From: Sipunculus nudus | Lineage: Eukaryota; Annelida; Sipuncula; Golfingiida; Sipunculidae | Reading direction: 5' to 3' | Assembly (NCBI GenBank): GCA_026874595.1 | Contig: CM049307.1 | Coordinates: 56,131,870 to 56,195,869, forward strand | DNA: 64,000 nucleotides | Shown here: positions 36,922 through 48,545 of the stretch, one piece after another | How positions within the stretch are numbered: the stretch's first letter is position 1 | Layout: every line of letters begins with the position of its first letter | Notes under the pieces: generated by a model | The model's input: the letters and a program-made list of their open reading frames with translations, nothing else | Told to the model about the DNA's origin: nothing | The model's database searches: none | Position numbers and translations under genes: made by a program

Positions 36922-37256
36922 TGACCTCCAGCAGTGCCTTTCGTGCAGATCGTCATTGGCGGTGTGACAGCAGTTTGATTTGTCGTATTTGAGTGTCTCA
37001 CCGCTCGTTCTGACTGTTCTCCTACCCGAGACGGCGACGCAAGGCTATATAGTAATTTTTTGCCCGCCCCAACGCTCGCCAAACGGGTACGTGCTATCCC
37101 CCCTTGGAGAGAGAGCGTTCGGAGTGTCCCTCTGATCTCCACAGTTTGATATGAGAATACTACTATAACAACTGTAAACCCGATAAGCCCCAGAAAAGTT
37201 TTCCAAGATAAAAACAATGCCCGACATGTTGGCACCTGGTATGACCCCATCTTCAT
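30485..37256 (-). CDS. Beta-1,4-galactosyltransferase family enzyme (GT7), six exons
   Basis: Golgi type II membrane glycosyltransferase that adds Gal from UDP-Gal to terminal GlcNAc. Minus-strand exons: 37256-36926, 36286-36051, 33027-32840, 31842-31720, 31365-31258 and 30716-30485 (TAA). Phases join, totalling 405 residues, a normal family length. Seen: short cytosolic tail, signal anchor about 14-35 (FLGLIGFTVVIVVF), stem, GGHWTP, IAIVVPFRERESHL, LEYTIYIVEQ, FNRALLMNVG, metal-binding DID at 221-223 (FVFHDIDMIP), QYFGGG with Tyr 258, GWGGEDDEAYRR at 282-293, a candidate metal-ligand His 318, then DGLNSVKY. In bovine B4GALT1 the equivalent Tyr 289 favours UDP-Gal over UDP-GalNAc, so a Gal donor is inferred. 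AATAAA overlaps the stop. Which paralogue it is cannot be told. Confidence 0.93.
30820..30910. repeat. Small GGTGGTC-rich repeat in last galactosyltransferase intron
   Basis: GAGGTGGTCGTCTGAGCGAGG and GGTGGTCTTTAGG close to TTTACTGTA. Related short segments with ACCACCTC and GACCACC occur at 37558-37615 and 55159-55271 (ending GGTTTCACTGTA). Probably a small MITE-like family. Confidence 0.45.
31558..31596. repeat. (AAT)n microsatellite, shared with unit B
   Basis: Lies in the intron between galactosyltransferase exons 4 and 5. An AAT-rich tract sits at the matching place in the second copy (59510-59850), so it predates the duplication. Confidence 0.9.
32113..32560 (+). mobile_element. Non-autonomous repeat beginning AACAAGAGCACCGC
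   Basis: Starts AACAAGAGCACCGCAAACG and ends in GACGGACGG tracts followed by GGGTATACCATAATACTCCCG. An antisense relative occupies 39545-39925 with the same two ends. The internal GTTATCGCGGCG word recurs twice. It lies in galactosyltransferase intron 3, contains no ORF, and its class is unresolved. Confidence 0.65.
33398..33580. repeat. Foldback repeat with (CT)n loop
   Basis: Left arm around TTGCATTGTACATCCAGCTC (about 33398-33432) is the imperfect inverse of GAGCTGGATGCACAATAT (right arm about 33543-33578). Arms are about 35 bp, separated by about 110 bp containing a CTCTCT run. It lies in a galactosyltransferase intron. Confidence 0.7.
33880..34025 (-). mobile_element. SINE family A, body fragment
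   Basis: GACTACGAG...GCTTCCTGTCATTTTATTTTATATCCTGGTGTCACCCAGG...GCATACTACCGAGG matches the body of the antisense SINE at 53860-54020 in the same orientation. The tRNA-like head is missing. Confidence 0.7.
34770..34805. repeat. (AT)n(AG)n microsatellite
   Basis: Short AT run followed by a GA dinucleotide run in a galactosyltransferase intron. Confidence 0.8.
35345..35545. repeat. AGGTTCTT-rich palindromic repeat
   Basis: AAGGTTCTTTAAAGAACCTT palindrome, then repeated GGTTC/GAACC words and two TCAGTCCAC(C/T)GTG words to about 35540. It looks like a foldback or MITE-like repeat in a galactosyltransferase intron. Confidence 0.6.
36575..36680. mobile_element. Short MITE related to 11057-11332
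   Basis: Left end TTAAGGCCAAAAAAATAATA plus GGTATGGTTCTC, and right end CCTTTTTTGGCCTAA. It lies in the first galactosyltransferase intron. Confidence 0.6.
36862..36919. repeat. (AT)n just after galactosyltransferase exon 1 donor
   Basis: AT run beginning only six bases into intron 1 (donor GT at 36925-36924). Length changes here sit unusually close to the splice donor. Confidence 0.95.
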
Positions 37257-39544
<2,288 letters not shown>

Positions 39545-39925
39545 TAATTATACCCCCGTCTAAGAGCGGGTTGTATTATGGTATGGTCATCGTCCGCCGT
39601 CTGTCCGTAATCTTTCAGTGTCGCAGCGATAGCTTACCCGATTAGTGATGAATTTTGACGAAACTCCACAGAAATATTTACCAATTAAATACCTTTCCCG
39701 GGTTTAATTCTAATAAGGTCAGAGGTCATAAGGCTTTGGTGGCGTCGTGGTGACTTGCCTAACATTTGACAGATTTTCATGACACTCACTATTAATATAT
39801 AGCAATAGGGTTTCTCACCTGAGTTCAGTCTCGGCAGCCTGGGCACATATTTTATAAGGTCAGAGGTCACCCGACATACGACCAGTGTATTACTATTATG
39901 CACTTTTGCGGTGCTCTTGTTAAGA
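39545..39925 (-). mobile_element. Antisense copy of the AACAAGAGCACCGC repeat family
   Basis: Begins TATACCCCCGTCTAAGAGCG with GTATTATGGTAT and ends TTTTGCGGTGCTCTTGTT, the inverse of the ends at 32113-32560. It contains two AAGGTCAGAGGTCA words. Confidence 0.65.
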
Positions 39926-40039
39926 ATGCCAACAGGGAGTATTATGATAATAATCCCGTTTGAATATCTTTTTAATTAAACGATGATCACTCATTTATAA
40001 AAGCCTTTTCATGTATCTCAACATATTAAGTCGCCTGCC

Positions 40040-40680
40040 CCTACAATCAAACCATCCCATCTGACCATATACAGCCAGTAGAGGACACATTTGTGTACCC
40101 CCAGATAATACCTAATTGCTCTCTGATGAATTCTGTCAAATGTAGGCCTCTTGACGAGTCCCCATATTTCAGAAGCGTCATCGATAACCGGAGCTACACC
40201 TATATGGAATAACTTTTTAAAGATAAAGTTCGTATCGTTTATGTACTTCTTAAATTTTGATATTTTTGCGCCTAAAGCCTTCGAACCGAAGTCGCTTGGG
40301 TTTTTTTTCCGGAATCACATTATAATACATATGTTCTGTAAATAATGTCCCAAATACAATTCATTAACTATTCCCCAAAACTGACTATTATTCATTAACT
40401 TAAATTTTGTTAATCGTTTCCTCAATTTTCTAAAATGAATCACTTTTGTTTTAAATTGTTTACCTTCAATTTGCCAGTGATGACACCAGTGCTCCACAAC
40501 AGAAAGTCTCCACCTCTCCTTCTTTACTCAGATAAGAGTACTTCATCGTGGCACTGTTGCACACTTTTATGCAATCTGAATAAGAATTAACAAATATATA
40601 CTGAACCATGTAGGTGACAGAGGGTCCCCCTGTCTAGCGCCATATCGGCCCTCTGACATTACGACCTGATTACGACCTGA
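40040..40680 (-). pseudogene. Decayed non-LTR (LINE) reverse transcriptase fragment
   Basis: On the minus strand, fragments in the correct order for the C-terminal half of a LINE RT: ARQGDPLSPTWFSIYL (motif B region, about 40600), HWCHHWQIEGKQFKTKVIHF (about 40470), ALGAKISKFK, KKLFHIGVAPVIDDASEIWG (about 40180) and HQRAIRYYLGVH (about 40110). Frames change between pieces and stops intervene, and the catalytic YADD box is missing or decayed. The clade cannot be set by eye. Confidence 0.75.
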
Positions 40681-40955
40681 AATGCTTGCTTTTTCTTGCT
40701 TTTGCATACTTGCTTTTTCTTGCTTTCGCTTGCTTGCTTTTTCTTGCTTTTGCATGCTTGCTTTTTCTTGCCTTTGCTTGCTAGCTATTTCTTGCTCTTG
40801 CTTTTTCTTGCTATTTCTTTCTTTTCTTTGCTTGCTTGCTTTTTCTTGCTTTTGCATGCTTGCTTTTTCTTGCTTTTGCTTTGCTTTTTCTTGCTTTTGC
40901 TTGCTTGCTTTTTCCTCCTTTTGCTTGCTTGCTTTTTCTTGCGTTTGCTTGACAT
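40681..40955. repeat. CTTGCTTTTTCTTGCTTTTG low-complexity array
   Basis: About 13 short units of roughly 20 bp with frequent length slips, abutting the LINE RT fragment. It gives apparent Lys/Gln/Ser-rich minus-strand and Cys/Phe/Leu-rich plus-strand proteins that are artefacts. Confidence 0.9.
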
Positions 40956-41140
40956 GATAATGCGTGGAGGACCTTCAGGCACAACAGAAATCGGGGCACC
41001 TTTTGGGTAAATATTAAAGATTATTATTATTCAGCTTAATAAAAAAATAATCCAGCAAAAGAAAACAAAATTGTCCTAGAAGAACCCACCGACGGTTCGT
41101 GTGCCGAATTTGGAAGTCCATTTTAGAGCGTTAATAGTGG
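40956..41140 (+). repeat. Dispersed repeat shared with 63055-63245
   Basis: GCGTGGAGGACCTTCAGGCAC, a GGGGCA word, and a segment around TTCGTGTGCC followed by AATTTGGAAG and later a stretch with TTAATTATA recur in the same order at 63055-63280. Confidence 0.6.
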
Positions 41141-41479
41141 TCTAGAAAAAAAATCCGTGTATTAATTATATAGATAATGTTTAAATTTGTTATACGCACT
41201 TACCACACAGCCCTATAATTTATCTACCTGTAGAAGAGAACTTCATCCAGCTTACTTTTCTTTCAATTTAAACTCAGTTTTGTTTAATTATCATTTGTTT
41301 AATTATCACGTTAAAATAGCAGTATCTTCAAAGTGATTCTAAAGAATACATGCTGATCCTCAGGCAATGAGCAGTAAGTGTGAATTTCCATATTAGTCCA
41401 GGAGCCAATTCCAAACAGGCTTTAAATTTTGAGTATGCTGCACCCCCCTCCCCCCCGTCATTATTAGGTATAATATTAG

Positions 41480-42130
41480 GATAATATTTCAAAACATTAC
41501 CCCTTATCCAAAAGGCTTGAAATCAGCAATTTTATAATCTAACCTCGGCACATTTTTTTTAAATATATGGGTTAATTTCAAGGGTTAACTCTATGAAATT
41601 TTATGCGGAGAAATATTTACCACTAAATTCAATTAGGGCTACCACCTTCCCTAATTTTGATGTGCTGAATCCAAAAAAAATTAATTTTGACACTCTATTT
41701 CAAATTTTTAACCTTTAAATTTTAAATTTAAAAGTTTAAATTATAATTTATTATTAATTATCAATTTGATGAGCGAAAGGAATAAAAATGATTTTTTTTT
41801 CATTCAGCGTATTTTAAGCCTGCAAGTTTATAATAAGGGTATACATCATCTTCTGCAGCCGATCTAAACTTCAATGTAATGGCATATTGCAATTTTATTG
41901 TATTTTCTTTAATTCGACTGAGATGAAGTTACAAATGTAAATTTTTACTTTAACTTGAATTTTAAAATGAATATAAATATAAACATAAATATAAATATCA
42001 AAAGGCATATAATTTTAAAACGTAACTGTTGCTTTGGTTATAAACAGGCATATTTGTCCTAATTATCAATTTGATCAAATTGATAATGTAAATTCAGCCT
42101 CAACTCTTGTGTTAAATTTTAAAATGCACT
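41480..42130 (+). repeat. Left arm of a long inverted repeat pair
   Basis: CAAAAGGCTTGAAATCAGCA, ATTTCAAAACATTAC, TTTGATGAGCGAAAGGAATA and ATTCAGCGTATTTTAAGCCTG recur as reverse complements, in inverted order, at 53000-53640. Divergence is substantial. Surroundings to about 42440 are very AT-rich. Confidence 0.75.
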
Positions 42131-43017
42131 TTTTGAAGACAGTTTATTGGATTAAAAAAGTTTATATTTTGAGTATATATTGTTTTTTTTTGTTTTTTAG
42201 CTGAAGCACATCATTCTTATATTTCTAAATTTGATTAAAATCCAAATTAATTTAAATATTTTACTTTTACCCTGAATTTTAATTTGAAATTTAAAAACTG
42301 AAAATTAGTATGGAAATTAACAGTTGTTATGACATATTGCATAAGATTTGTATTTTGATGAGGTAAGTCTTAAAAGACATTTCCCATTTATAGCCAAAAA
42401 TAAAGTGCATTTAAGCTTCTCTTAGTTTAATTTAAAATCTTAGACTACGTGTATATACATTAGCTTCATTATTGAAGCCGGCAGCATATCAATACGTTTC
42501 CACACAAACGGCATGGGCAAGTTTTACTGTCATATTGCGAAAAATAATATTACAAAATTAACATAAAATTTGACGGACAGAAACCAATAATAGGTGTCAT
42601 AACATTTCGGATCTATAAGTTACAACATAGTGCGTTTGAACTTAAAATGTGCAAATGTATGAGGTACACGTCTTTATTAAATCAAGCTGGACAGCAAGGA
42701 CATTTTGATTTATTTTAAAAATAAATATTTGGCTTATCTTTCTGGTTTTAGTTTTGTAATACCCTTTTCAATGATATTCTTGTTAAAAGTCCCGCACAAG
42801 TTAAACCGTCACATCATTTTAATCACCAACTTGTTCTTGAAAAGTTATGCAATATTATATATGTTTATATTCAATGTATACTTAAGCATTTTGTGTTAAT
42901 TTTATATTGTGTCAGAGAGAACAGCGGAACGTTAGTGTGATTATTCCACTGAAAAAAAACCTTAGTGGCCTTTATTTACAGCTGGGATCATAAATTCCTC
43001 CCACTTCAGAGTTAGAC
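42131..43017. other. AT-rich intergenic, nothing recognised
   Basis: No coding, RNA or repeat signal beyond AT richness. A 64-codon plus-strand frame at 42705-42899 is hydrophobic but unrecognised. Confidence 0.45.
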
Positions 43018-43074
43018 AGTAGAGGGAAAATCCGGGAGTCGAACCCAGGTCGGTGGCGCACAAGTCCGGCGTAC
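43018..43074 (-). mobile_element. SINE family B, 3' part (interrupted)
   Basis: On the minus strand GCCGGACTTGTGCGCCACCG and the B box GGGTTCGACTCCCGG match the family B SINE at 12961-13000. The SINE was split by the LTR element to its right; its head continues at 49912-49985. Confidence 0.8.
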
Positions 43075-43390
43075 TGTTATACCGGGAAAACAGAACTGAC
43101 GCAGTGCTTGTTCAATACCTTTATTCTGTATATCTCTGTGTACACTCGATGACGACTGATGATTAACTGCCTGACTATGACAAATACCCTACTATTTATA
43201 CACATACAACGGATCGTACTACAGAGACTCTCTCCATTAATTAGCCAATCAGAGCTATGCCTACTCGACCAATCAGCGATGGCCGGGTAATCACTGGACC
43301 GTATATCGTCTACTGACTCCGAGGGTGACGGACCTCTGTGGGCGCAGTGCCGCTGGTGCATACTATAAGCTAAACAACCTTATGATAATA
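43075..43390 (-). repeat. 3' LTR (normal, ~316 bp)
   Basis: Ends TGTTATACCGGG at left (minus-strand CCCGGTATAACA). Contains a minus-strand TATA box (TATAAATAG, 43200-43192) and AATAAA (43125-43120). The interval between them, about 65 bp, is the region replaced in the 5' LTR. Confidence 0.88.
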
Positions 43391-43597
43391 CCCCCCGGCT
43401 TAAAAAGTTTGGTCCTCCAAATTACACAACATATACATGGGACCCTCGAGTGCATCAGTAACATAATATCTGAATACATATAAGACACAGCGAAATACCC
43501 TTAAAAATAATAAGTTATATATTCAAGTGAAAGATACAGAGTCTCTTTGAATAGTAAATGCATCATAAAGAAAAGTTCATCTGTCAATGTCTTTATA

Positions 43598-45167
43598 CTA
43601 AACTGTGACATTTAGAAGCGTATATGTATCTGAAAATAAGTTACTGCCGTCTCTTACGCTGCCGTCTGCGCCTTTTCCGAAATTCTTGGAGAGCCTTTTG
43701 CAAAATATTTGCCTCAGGTTCCCATGTTGTCTCTGTGAACCCTTATATTTCACTTTGTACATCTTCCTGTTTCCGTATCCTTTACATTGCAAAAGCCGGT
43801 CCACCTCGTACCACTGATCCTCGCTGTCCGCTTGGTTTTCTGACGTAGGCTGTTGGGTGTCAGCATTTGACGCCGATTGTTTTGTTGAGTTCTTTGCGTC
43901 CGTGTTGATAGAAGTCGGACGAGTGTCGGGGTCCATAAAGAGCTTAAGCCGGTTAGCGTGTACGAAGGATGAGAGACGCTTGTGTGTCTCGGTGTGACTT
44001 AAACCGAATGTGTCATTCGGACCGCACTCAACAATGTAGAATGGTCCAGTCCATTTGGGTACAAATTTAGCACTTAATCCTTGAGGAACCTTACTGTTCT
44101 GCAGCCACACATGCTGGCCGATGCGAAAATTTGGGACTTTTGCTCCTTGGTCATGCCGTTGTTGGTAAGTCTCTTGTGGGCGTTGGACGTTTGATTTCGC
44201 TAGTTCTCGTGTTATGTTTAGCGATGCTTGTAGTTCTTGCATATACTGGCTTTCATTTGGTTTTCGAAAAGATTGTTCGCCTGGAAATTCGTTATCAATG
44301 GGCACGCGCATTTCTTTGCCAAACAGTAGCTCGAATGGCGAAAACTGGGTGGATTGCGTCGCAGGAGTTCGGCGCAAGGCCAACAAAATACCAGGTAGAT
44401 TTGTGTCCCAATTCTTCTGATCTTTATGCACGTATGCTCTGAGTGCTTGTTCGATTGTGCTGTTTGTACGCTCACACGCACTATTTGTTTGAGGGTGGTA
44501 AGAGCTGGTTTTCAGTCTTTTCACATAATATGCCTTACATAATTATTCAACTATGCGTGACAGGAAGTTTTGCCCTCGATCCGACAGGAGAGCTCTGGGC
44601 GCTCCAAAACGACAAAAAATTTCCCTGTGCACCACAGTGGCTATTGTGAGCGCATCTTGCGATTTTAATGGAAAGCCTTCGCACCAACGTGAATAACTGT
44701 CCACGCACAACAGAATATACTGGTGATTTGCATCAGGTTTTGGTCAAAGGTCCGATGATGTCTACATGCCATCTCTCAAATACACCAACAATGGGCAGCG
44801 GATGTTATGGAGCGGGTTTACTACCGAAATTGCGTTTACAAATCTGACATACCTCGCATGTTTTGACAAACTTTTGCACATCCGTGTACATACCTGGCTA
44901 GTAGTATTTTCCGCGCAAGCCCGCGTAGGTACGATCGGTGCCTTGGTGGCCTCCGCCTGTAGCTGAATTATGGTAAGCCTGTAATAAGCTAGCTCTACAT
45001 TGCGTTGGAACCGCCAGTTGTTTGGTCAGTCTCATGTCACGCGGCAGACTGCGACCTCTCCTCTCGAACAGATGGTACAATATCCCTTCGTCTAAGATGT
45101 ATTGTTCTGCTTTTGCTGTGATCTTTGCTGCTTCTGAGCGTGTCTGTGGTAAGTGTCCCAAGACCAA
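43598..45167 (-). pseudogene. Gypsy integrase with C-terminal chromodomain, disrupted
   Basis: Minus strand. The H2C2 zinc-binding region (YHNS...GHQGTDRTY...YY, then CEVCQIC) is followed by the core: HVDIIGP, then LLSDRGQNF, then SYHPQTN and ACERTN, supplying the D, D, E residues. The C-terminal part includes WTGPFYIV and chromodomain sequence YEVDRLL...MYKVKYKG. Lesions: TAG at 44898-44900, a frameshift around 44745, TAA at 44543-44545, and a 1-base deletion near 43739 that shifts the frame inside the chromodomain; the TWEPE part is readable only in another frame. The segment 44524-43598 is otherwise open for 308 codons. Confidence 0.88.
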
Positions 45168-45219
45168 ATATTTTATAATGGGTTCATAATCTGGACACGC
45201 CCTTTGTTGTTCAGCGAAG

Positions 45220-46430
45220 TCATGTCACAAGCTCGATTGCTGACGATTGGTCATAAGTGTCTTGTTCGTGGTACTCCAATTCAACACATGCTATTACGTG
45301 ATCATCTGTGTGTGCAATATGAGCAGTACTCGGAAGTGGCATATCGTCAAATTCACTGTCATAGGATTCTGTTTTCTGTGTGTACACCCGTCGCGATAAT
45401 GCATCTGCATGATCTATCTTTTTACCGGGTTTATGTTTCACTACAAACGTGTAAGCTTCCAACAACTAAGACCACCGAGCAAGCCGACCAGCATCCTGTT
45501 TAACATTTTTCAACCATTGGAGGGCCGCGTGGTCCGTAATCACTGTAAAATTGTTGTCGGCCAAATAATGATGGTATGTTCTGATACCCTCGATCAGTGC
45601 CAAACACTCTCTTTCAGTGATAGTCCATTTCTGTTCGTGTTTGTTTATAGTCCTGCCACTGAACGCAATCACGCGCTCGCGGCCCTTGATGTCTGCTTGG
45701 CTCAAGACGAAGCCAATCGCCCGCCCACTGGCATCTATTGTCAGCGTGAACGGTTGGTTTGGATCTGGATGAGTGGTGCAGCAATATCAGAATAATTCCG
45801 GACAAAGCGACGGTTATAATTGCTTAATCCCAAAAAGCTCCGCACTTCACGTTCATTCTCTGGGGTAGAAAACTCTGTCACAGCTTTCACTTTGTCACGA
45901 TCTACGGTTACCCCGCTCGGTGTCAGAACATGACCCAGGTAAGACAGTTGTTCGGCGGCGAAGTGACACTTTTCTGGTCGTAGTTTAAAGTTTGCTGAGC
46001 GGAGACGTGCAAATACCTGGTTTAGATGCTGAATATGTTCTTCGACGTTTTGGCTGAATATTAGTATATCATCAACGTAAACGATCGCAGAACGCCATGT
46101 AAGTCACGCTAGCACTCTTGTCATCAACATCTGAAACGATGCGGGCGCGTTAACCAGTCCGAAGGGCATCCTTTTGAACTGATATATCCCCTCGTGTGTT
46201 ACGAATGCCGTCTTCGCCTTTGACGCCGGGTCCATTGGCACCTGCCAGAACCCGGAAGCCAGATAAATGATTGAGAACACTCTAGCTTTAGATTCTCCCA
46301 ACGCGTCAAACACATCTTCTAAGCGTGGCAAGGGATGGGACATCGGTTTTGTTGTTTCATTTAACTTGCGGTAGTCTACTGCGAAGCGAAAGTCACCTGA
46401 TTTCTTGCGAACTAGAACCACTGGGCTAGA
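45220..46430 (-). pseudogene. Gypsy reverse transcriptase and RNase H, disrupted
   Basis: Minus strand. RT pieces: VLVRKKSGDFRFAVDYRKLN, RMPFGLVNAPASFQ (motif B) and YVDDILIF (motif C, about 46080-46068). The motif A position reads SIIYLASGFW: the catalytic Asp is replaced by Tyr (codon at 46265-46263). RNase H pieces: LTIDASG, ITERECLALIEGIRTYHHYL, VITDHAALQWL, then HKPGKKIDHADALSR. Stops: TGA at 46104-46106 and TAG at 45466-45468. A TAG at 46431-46433 separates it from the upstream frame. Confidence 0.9.
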
Positions 46431-46775
46431 CTACTCGCCTTGACTAGGCTCTATTACACCGGCCTTAAGCATTTCATCAACCTGACGTTGGATTTCCTTT
46501 TTAGCTGTAGCGGATGTTCTATAAAAGCCCTGACGAATAGGAGGCGTATCCTTTGTGTCTATGACGTGATGGAGTCCCTTAGCTTCTTCTTCGAGAAGAG
46601 ACTTGGCGAATATGTCCTTGTTGCTGCCGATGAAGGCCAGCAACTTCTGTTTGTCACTCAAACTAAGTTTGCCTTCAATATTGATACCTAAGTCCTTTGC
46701 AGCCCGTATGCATTTATTCTCAGAATCCTTGGCACCCGCACCAGGATACTGACTGTCATCCTCCATGGGAATCAC
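46431..46775 (-). pseudogene. Gypsy pol linker between protease and RT
   Basis: Minus strand, 114 codons in one frame ending at TAG 46431-46433. It carries the pre-RT signature HHVIDTKDTPPIRQ and KEIQRQVDEMLKAGVIEPS typical of Gypsy RT N-termini. The stop falls where the family normally has Trp. It follows the protease frame with one stop near 46776. Confidence 0.8.
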
Positions 46776-46776
46776 C

Positions 46777-47556
46777 TCATCCTGTGTGATAGCCTATAGC
46801 CTTGCCAGCATCTAACTTGATGGAAGCGTTTGTCGGGTTACATACTTGGGCCATCGGCGTTTCACTACAGTTGACAACTGAACGTGCACACATGAGATTA
46901 TGTCGGTTGACCAGCGTGTGTCCTGGCTCGAGCAGGTAACAAGTATTATCGTCCCCCTCTAACGTTATAGGAATTATACACTCCGACATGGGCGGCAAAA
47001 TAACTGATACGGCAGAACGGGCCACTGACCTGCTGTCGTTTTCCCCACTGCAGATATCCAACTCTGTTAATCCGCGGTAAAGGCTCAATGTGTTGTGCTG
47101 CGAATCAATCGTTGCACTGTGGTCACGTAAAAAATCCATTCCTAAAATGAGTGGACTATGGAGGCGCTTGAAAACGTAAACCTGTTGCACAACCTGGAGT
47201 CTGTTCACTGTTAAAGGAAGATCTATCGTCCCTAAAACGGAGTGTCTCTCACCGCAAACACCGACAATGTGATTTATTGTTGCTGGTTTCAGACTGAAAT
47301 TTAGAGCTGTCTTCTTCAATGTGTTCAATGCAATGCACGAAATTGAAGCTTCGGTATCAATAAGGGCAGTACAGTTTTTGGATGCAATCTGAACAACAGT
47401 GGTGTTATTATTCAACGGCAACGTCATACTCACTGTTTCAGCGGTTATCGTCTCAACACTTGACAGGGAGTCCAGTTTACACAGATCCGGTCGGCACAAT
47501 TCATAAATATCCTGATCTACGCCGTGTTGTCTACTCAAGCTTTCCCGGGTAGACAC
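46777..47556 (-). pseudogene. Gypsy aspartic protease region, active site altered
   Basis: Minus strand, about 259 codons. A retropepsin-like fold is suggested by ALIDTEASISCI, then LILGMDFL (the ILG flap-side motif). The catalytic triad should read D-T/S-G; here it is DTE (GAA codon at 47352-47350), so activity is doubtful. Immediately follows gag, which ends at 47563. Confidence 0.85.
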
Positions 47557-47562
47557 GTACCT

Positions 47563-48456
47563 CTAATGACGGTATGCACGTCCGGGAAATCCACACATGC
47601 GACGGAGATGGCCCACAATGTTACACTGGTAACATACCGAATTTCCAGCCTGACAATCGGTTGTCGAGTGAGAAGTACTTCCGCATCGGAAACAAGGGTC
47701 TTCCTGACGTTGTTGTCGCCGATTCTGTCTCTGTGTGAACTCTCGCCTCCTGGGCTGTGTATTGTTGTACCTCCTGCGATTGTAAGTTTCTCTGCTTCGC
47801 GTGTAGTTGTTTGACGAGTAAGCAGCGGATACGGTTGTTGCGGTTCTTACGTCTTTTGTCAACCTGTCGAACCTGGAATTTAAGGCATCAGTTGCCGCGA
47901 CTAGTTTACAATCCTTTGAGACGGACTGGACAGCGGATACCTCCATTCGTGCTGCGTACACAATGACAGCGTACAGGGTATCGTGGTCGCGCTGAATGAC
48001 GGCCTGTCGTATAGAGGGCTTCAAGCCTGACAATATCACGTCTCGCAGATCCTGCTGACTTACAGCAAGTTGTGCAGCAAGGCTCTGTACTCTATTGGCG
48101 AAATCTTTTACGCTTTCGTTGTCCCGCTGCTGTGCCTGCCAGAGTGTACGGCGTTTCTCCCATTGATTACTGGTATCAGGACCATAACGTGCGAGGAATG
48201 CCCCTTTGAGTGCATCGAAGTCTGCTTTCTTTTCTTCACTGAGCGTCAGGTACCACTCGAAGGCTGTGCTGGTCAGATGTAGTGGTAGCGACGTTAACTT
48301 TGACTCTGTTGAGAGACGTCTATGTGCGGCATATATCTCGTACTTTGCTAGCCAGCTCCTCGCATTTTCTGTCGATTCACTGCCTGTGAAACGCTCAATA
48401 GTTATGTTGTCCTGGGCTGCCATCTGTACTGTTTTGAGACTTGATCGTGTGATCAT
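47563..48456 (-). CDS. Gypsy Gag polyprotein with two zinc knuckles
   Basis: Minus strand, 297 codons intact from ATG 48456. The capsid-like region (residues about 20-170, with RSWLAKYEIYAAHRR, FEWYLTLSE, WEKRRTLWQAQQRDNESVKDF) resembles the retrotransposon gag fold. A basic Arg-rich stretch (about 215-250) precedes two CCHC knuckles, CFRCGSTSHSTTDC and CYQCNIVGHLRRMC. It forms the particle and packages element RNA in this family. This is the only intact Gypsy ORF here. Confidence 0.9.
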   Translation of the reverse strand: MITRSSLKTVQMAAQDNITIERFTGSESTENARSWLAKYEIYAAHRRLSTESKLTSLPLHLTSTAFEWYLTLSEEKKADFDALKGAFLARYGPDTSNQWEKRRTLWQAQQRDNESVKDFANRVQSLAAQLAVSQQDLRDVILSGLKPSIRQAVIQRDHDTLYAVIVYAARMEVSAVQSVSKDCKLVAATDALNSRFDRLTKDVRTATTVSAAYSSNNYTRSRETYNRRRYNNTQPRRREFTQRQNRRQQRQEDPCFRCGSTSHSTTDCQAGNSVCYQCNIVGHLRRMCGFPGRAYRH

Positions 48457-48471
48457 GGATCTGTAAGAGGC

Positions 48472-48486
48472 CCACCTACTCCACCA
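48472..48486 (-). promoter_or_regulatory. Candidate tRNA primer-binding site
   Basis: TGGTGGAGTAGGTGG on the minus strand, two bases inside the 5' LTR end. It begins TGG as expected for the complement of a tRNA CCA tail. The matching tRNA was not identified. Confidence 0.55.
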
Positions 48487-48545
48487 CTTGTTATACCGGG
48501 AAAACAGACTTGACGCAGCGCTCGTTCAATATCTTTATTCTGTAT

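Noticed and set aside
36783-36925. Extension of galactosyltransferase exon 1 through the AT tract
   Set aside because: A good GT donor at 36925-36924 joins in phase with exon 2; the rest encodes Tyr-Ile runs.
40567-41010. Lys/Gln-rich or Cys/Phe/Leu-rich proteins
   Set aside because: They arise from the CTTGCTTTTT low-complexity repeat on the two strands.
43598-47556. G-to-A hypermutation of the Gypsy element (two TGG-position TAG stops and a GGA-to-GAA-type change)
   Set aside because: Other lesions (Asp to Tyr, the TGA at 46104, TAG at 45466, frameshifts) do not fit G-to-A, and gag is open; ordinary decay is simpler.
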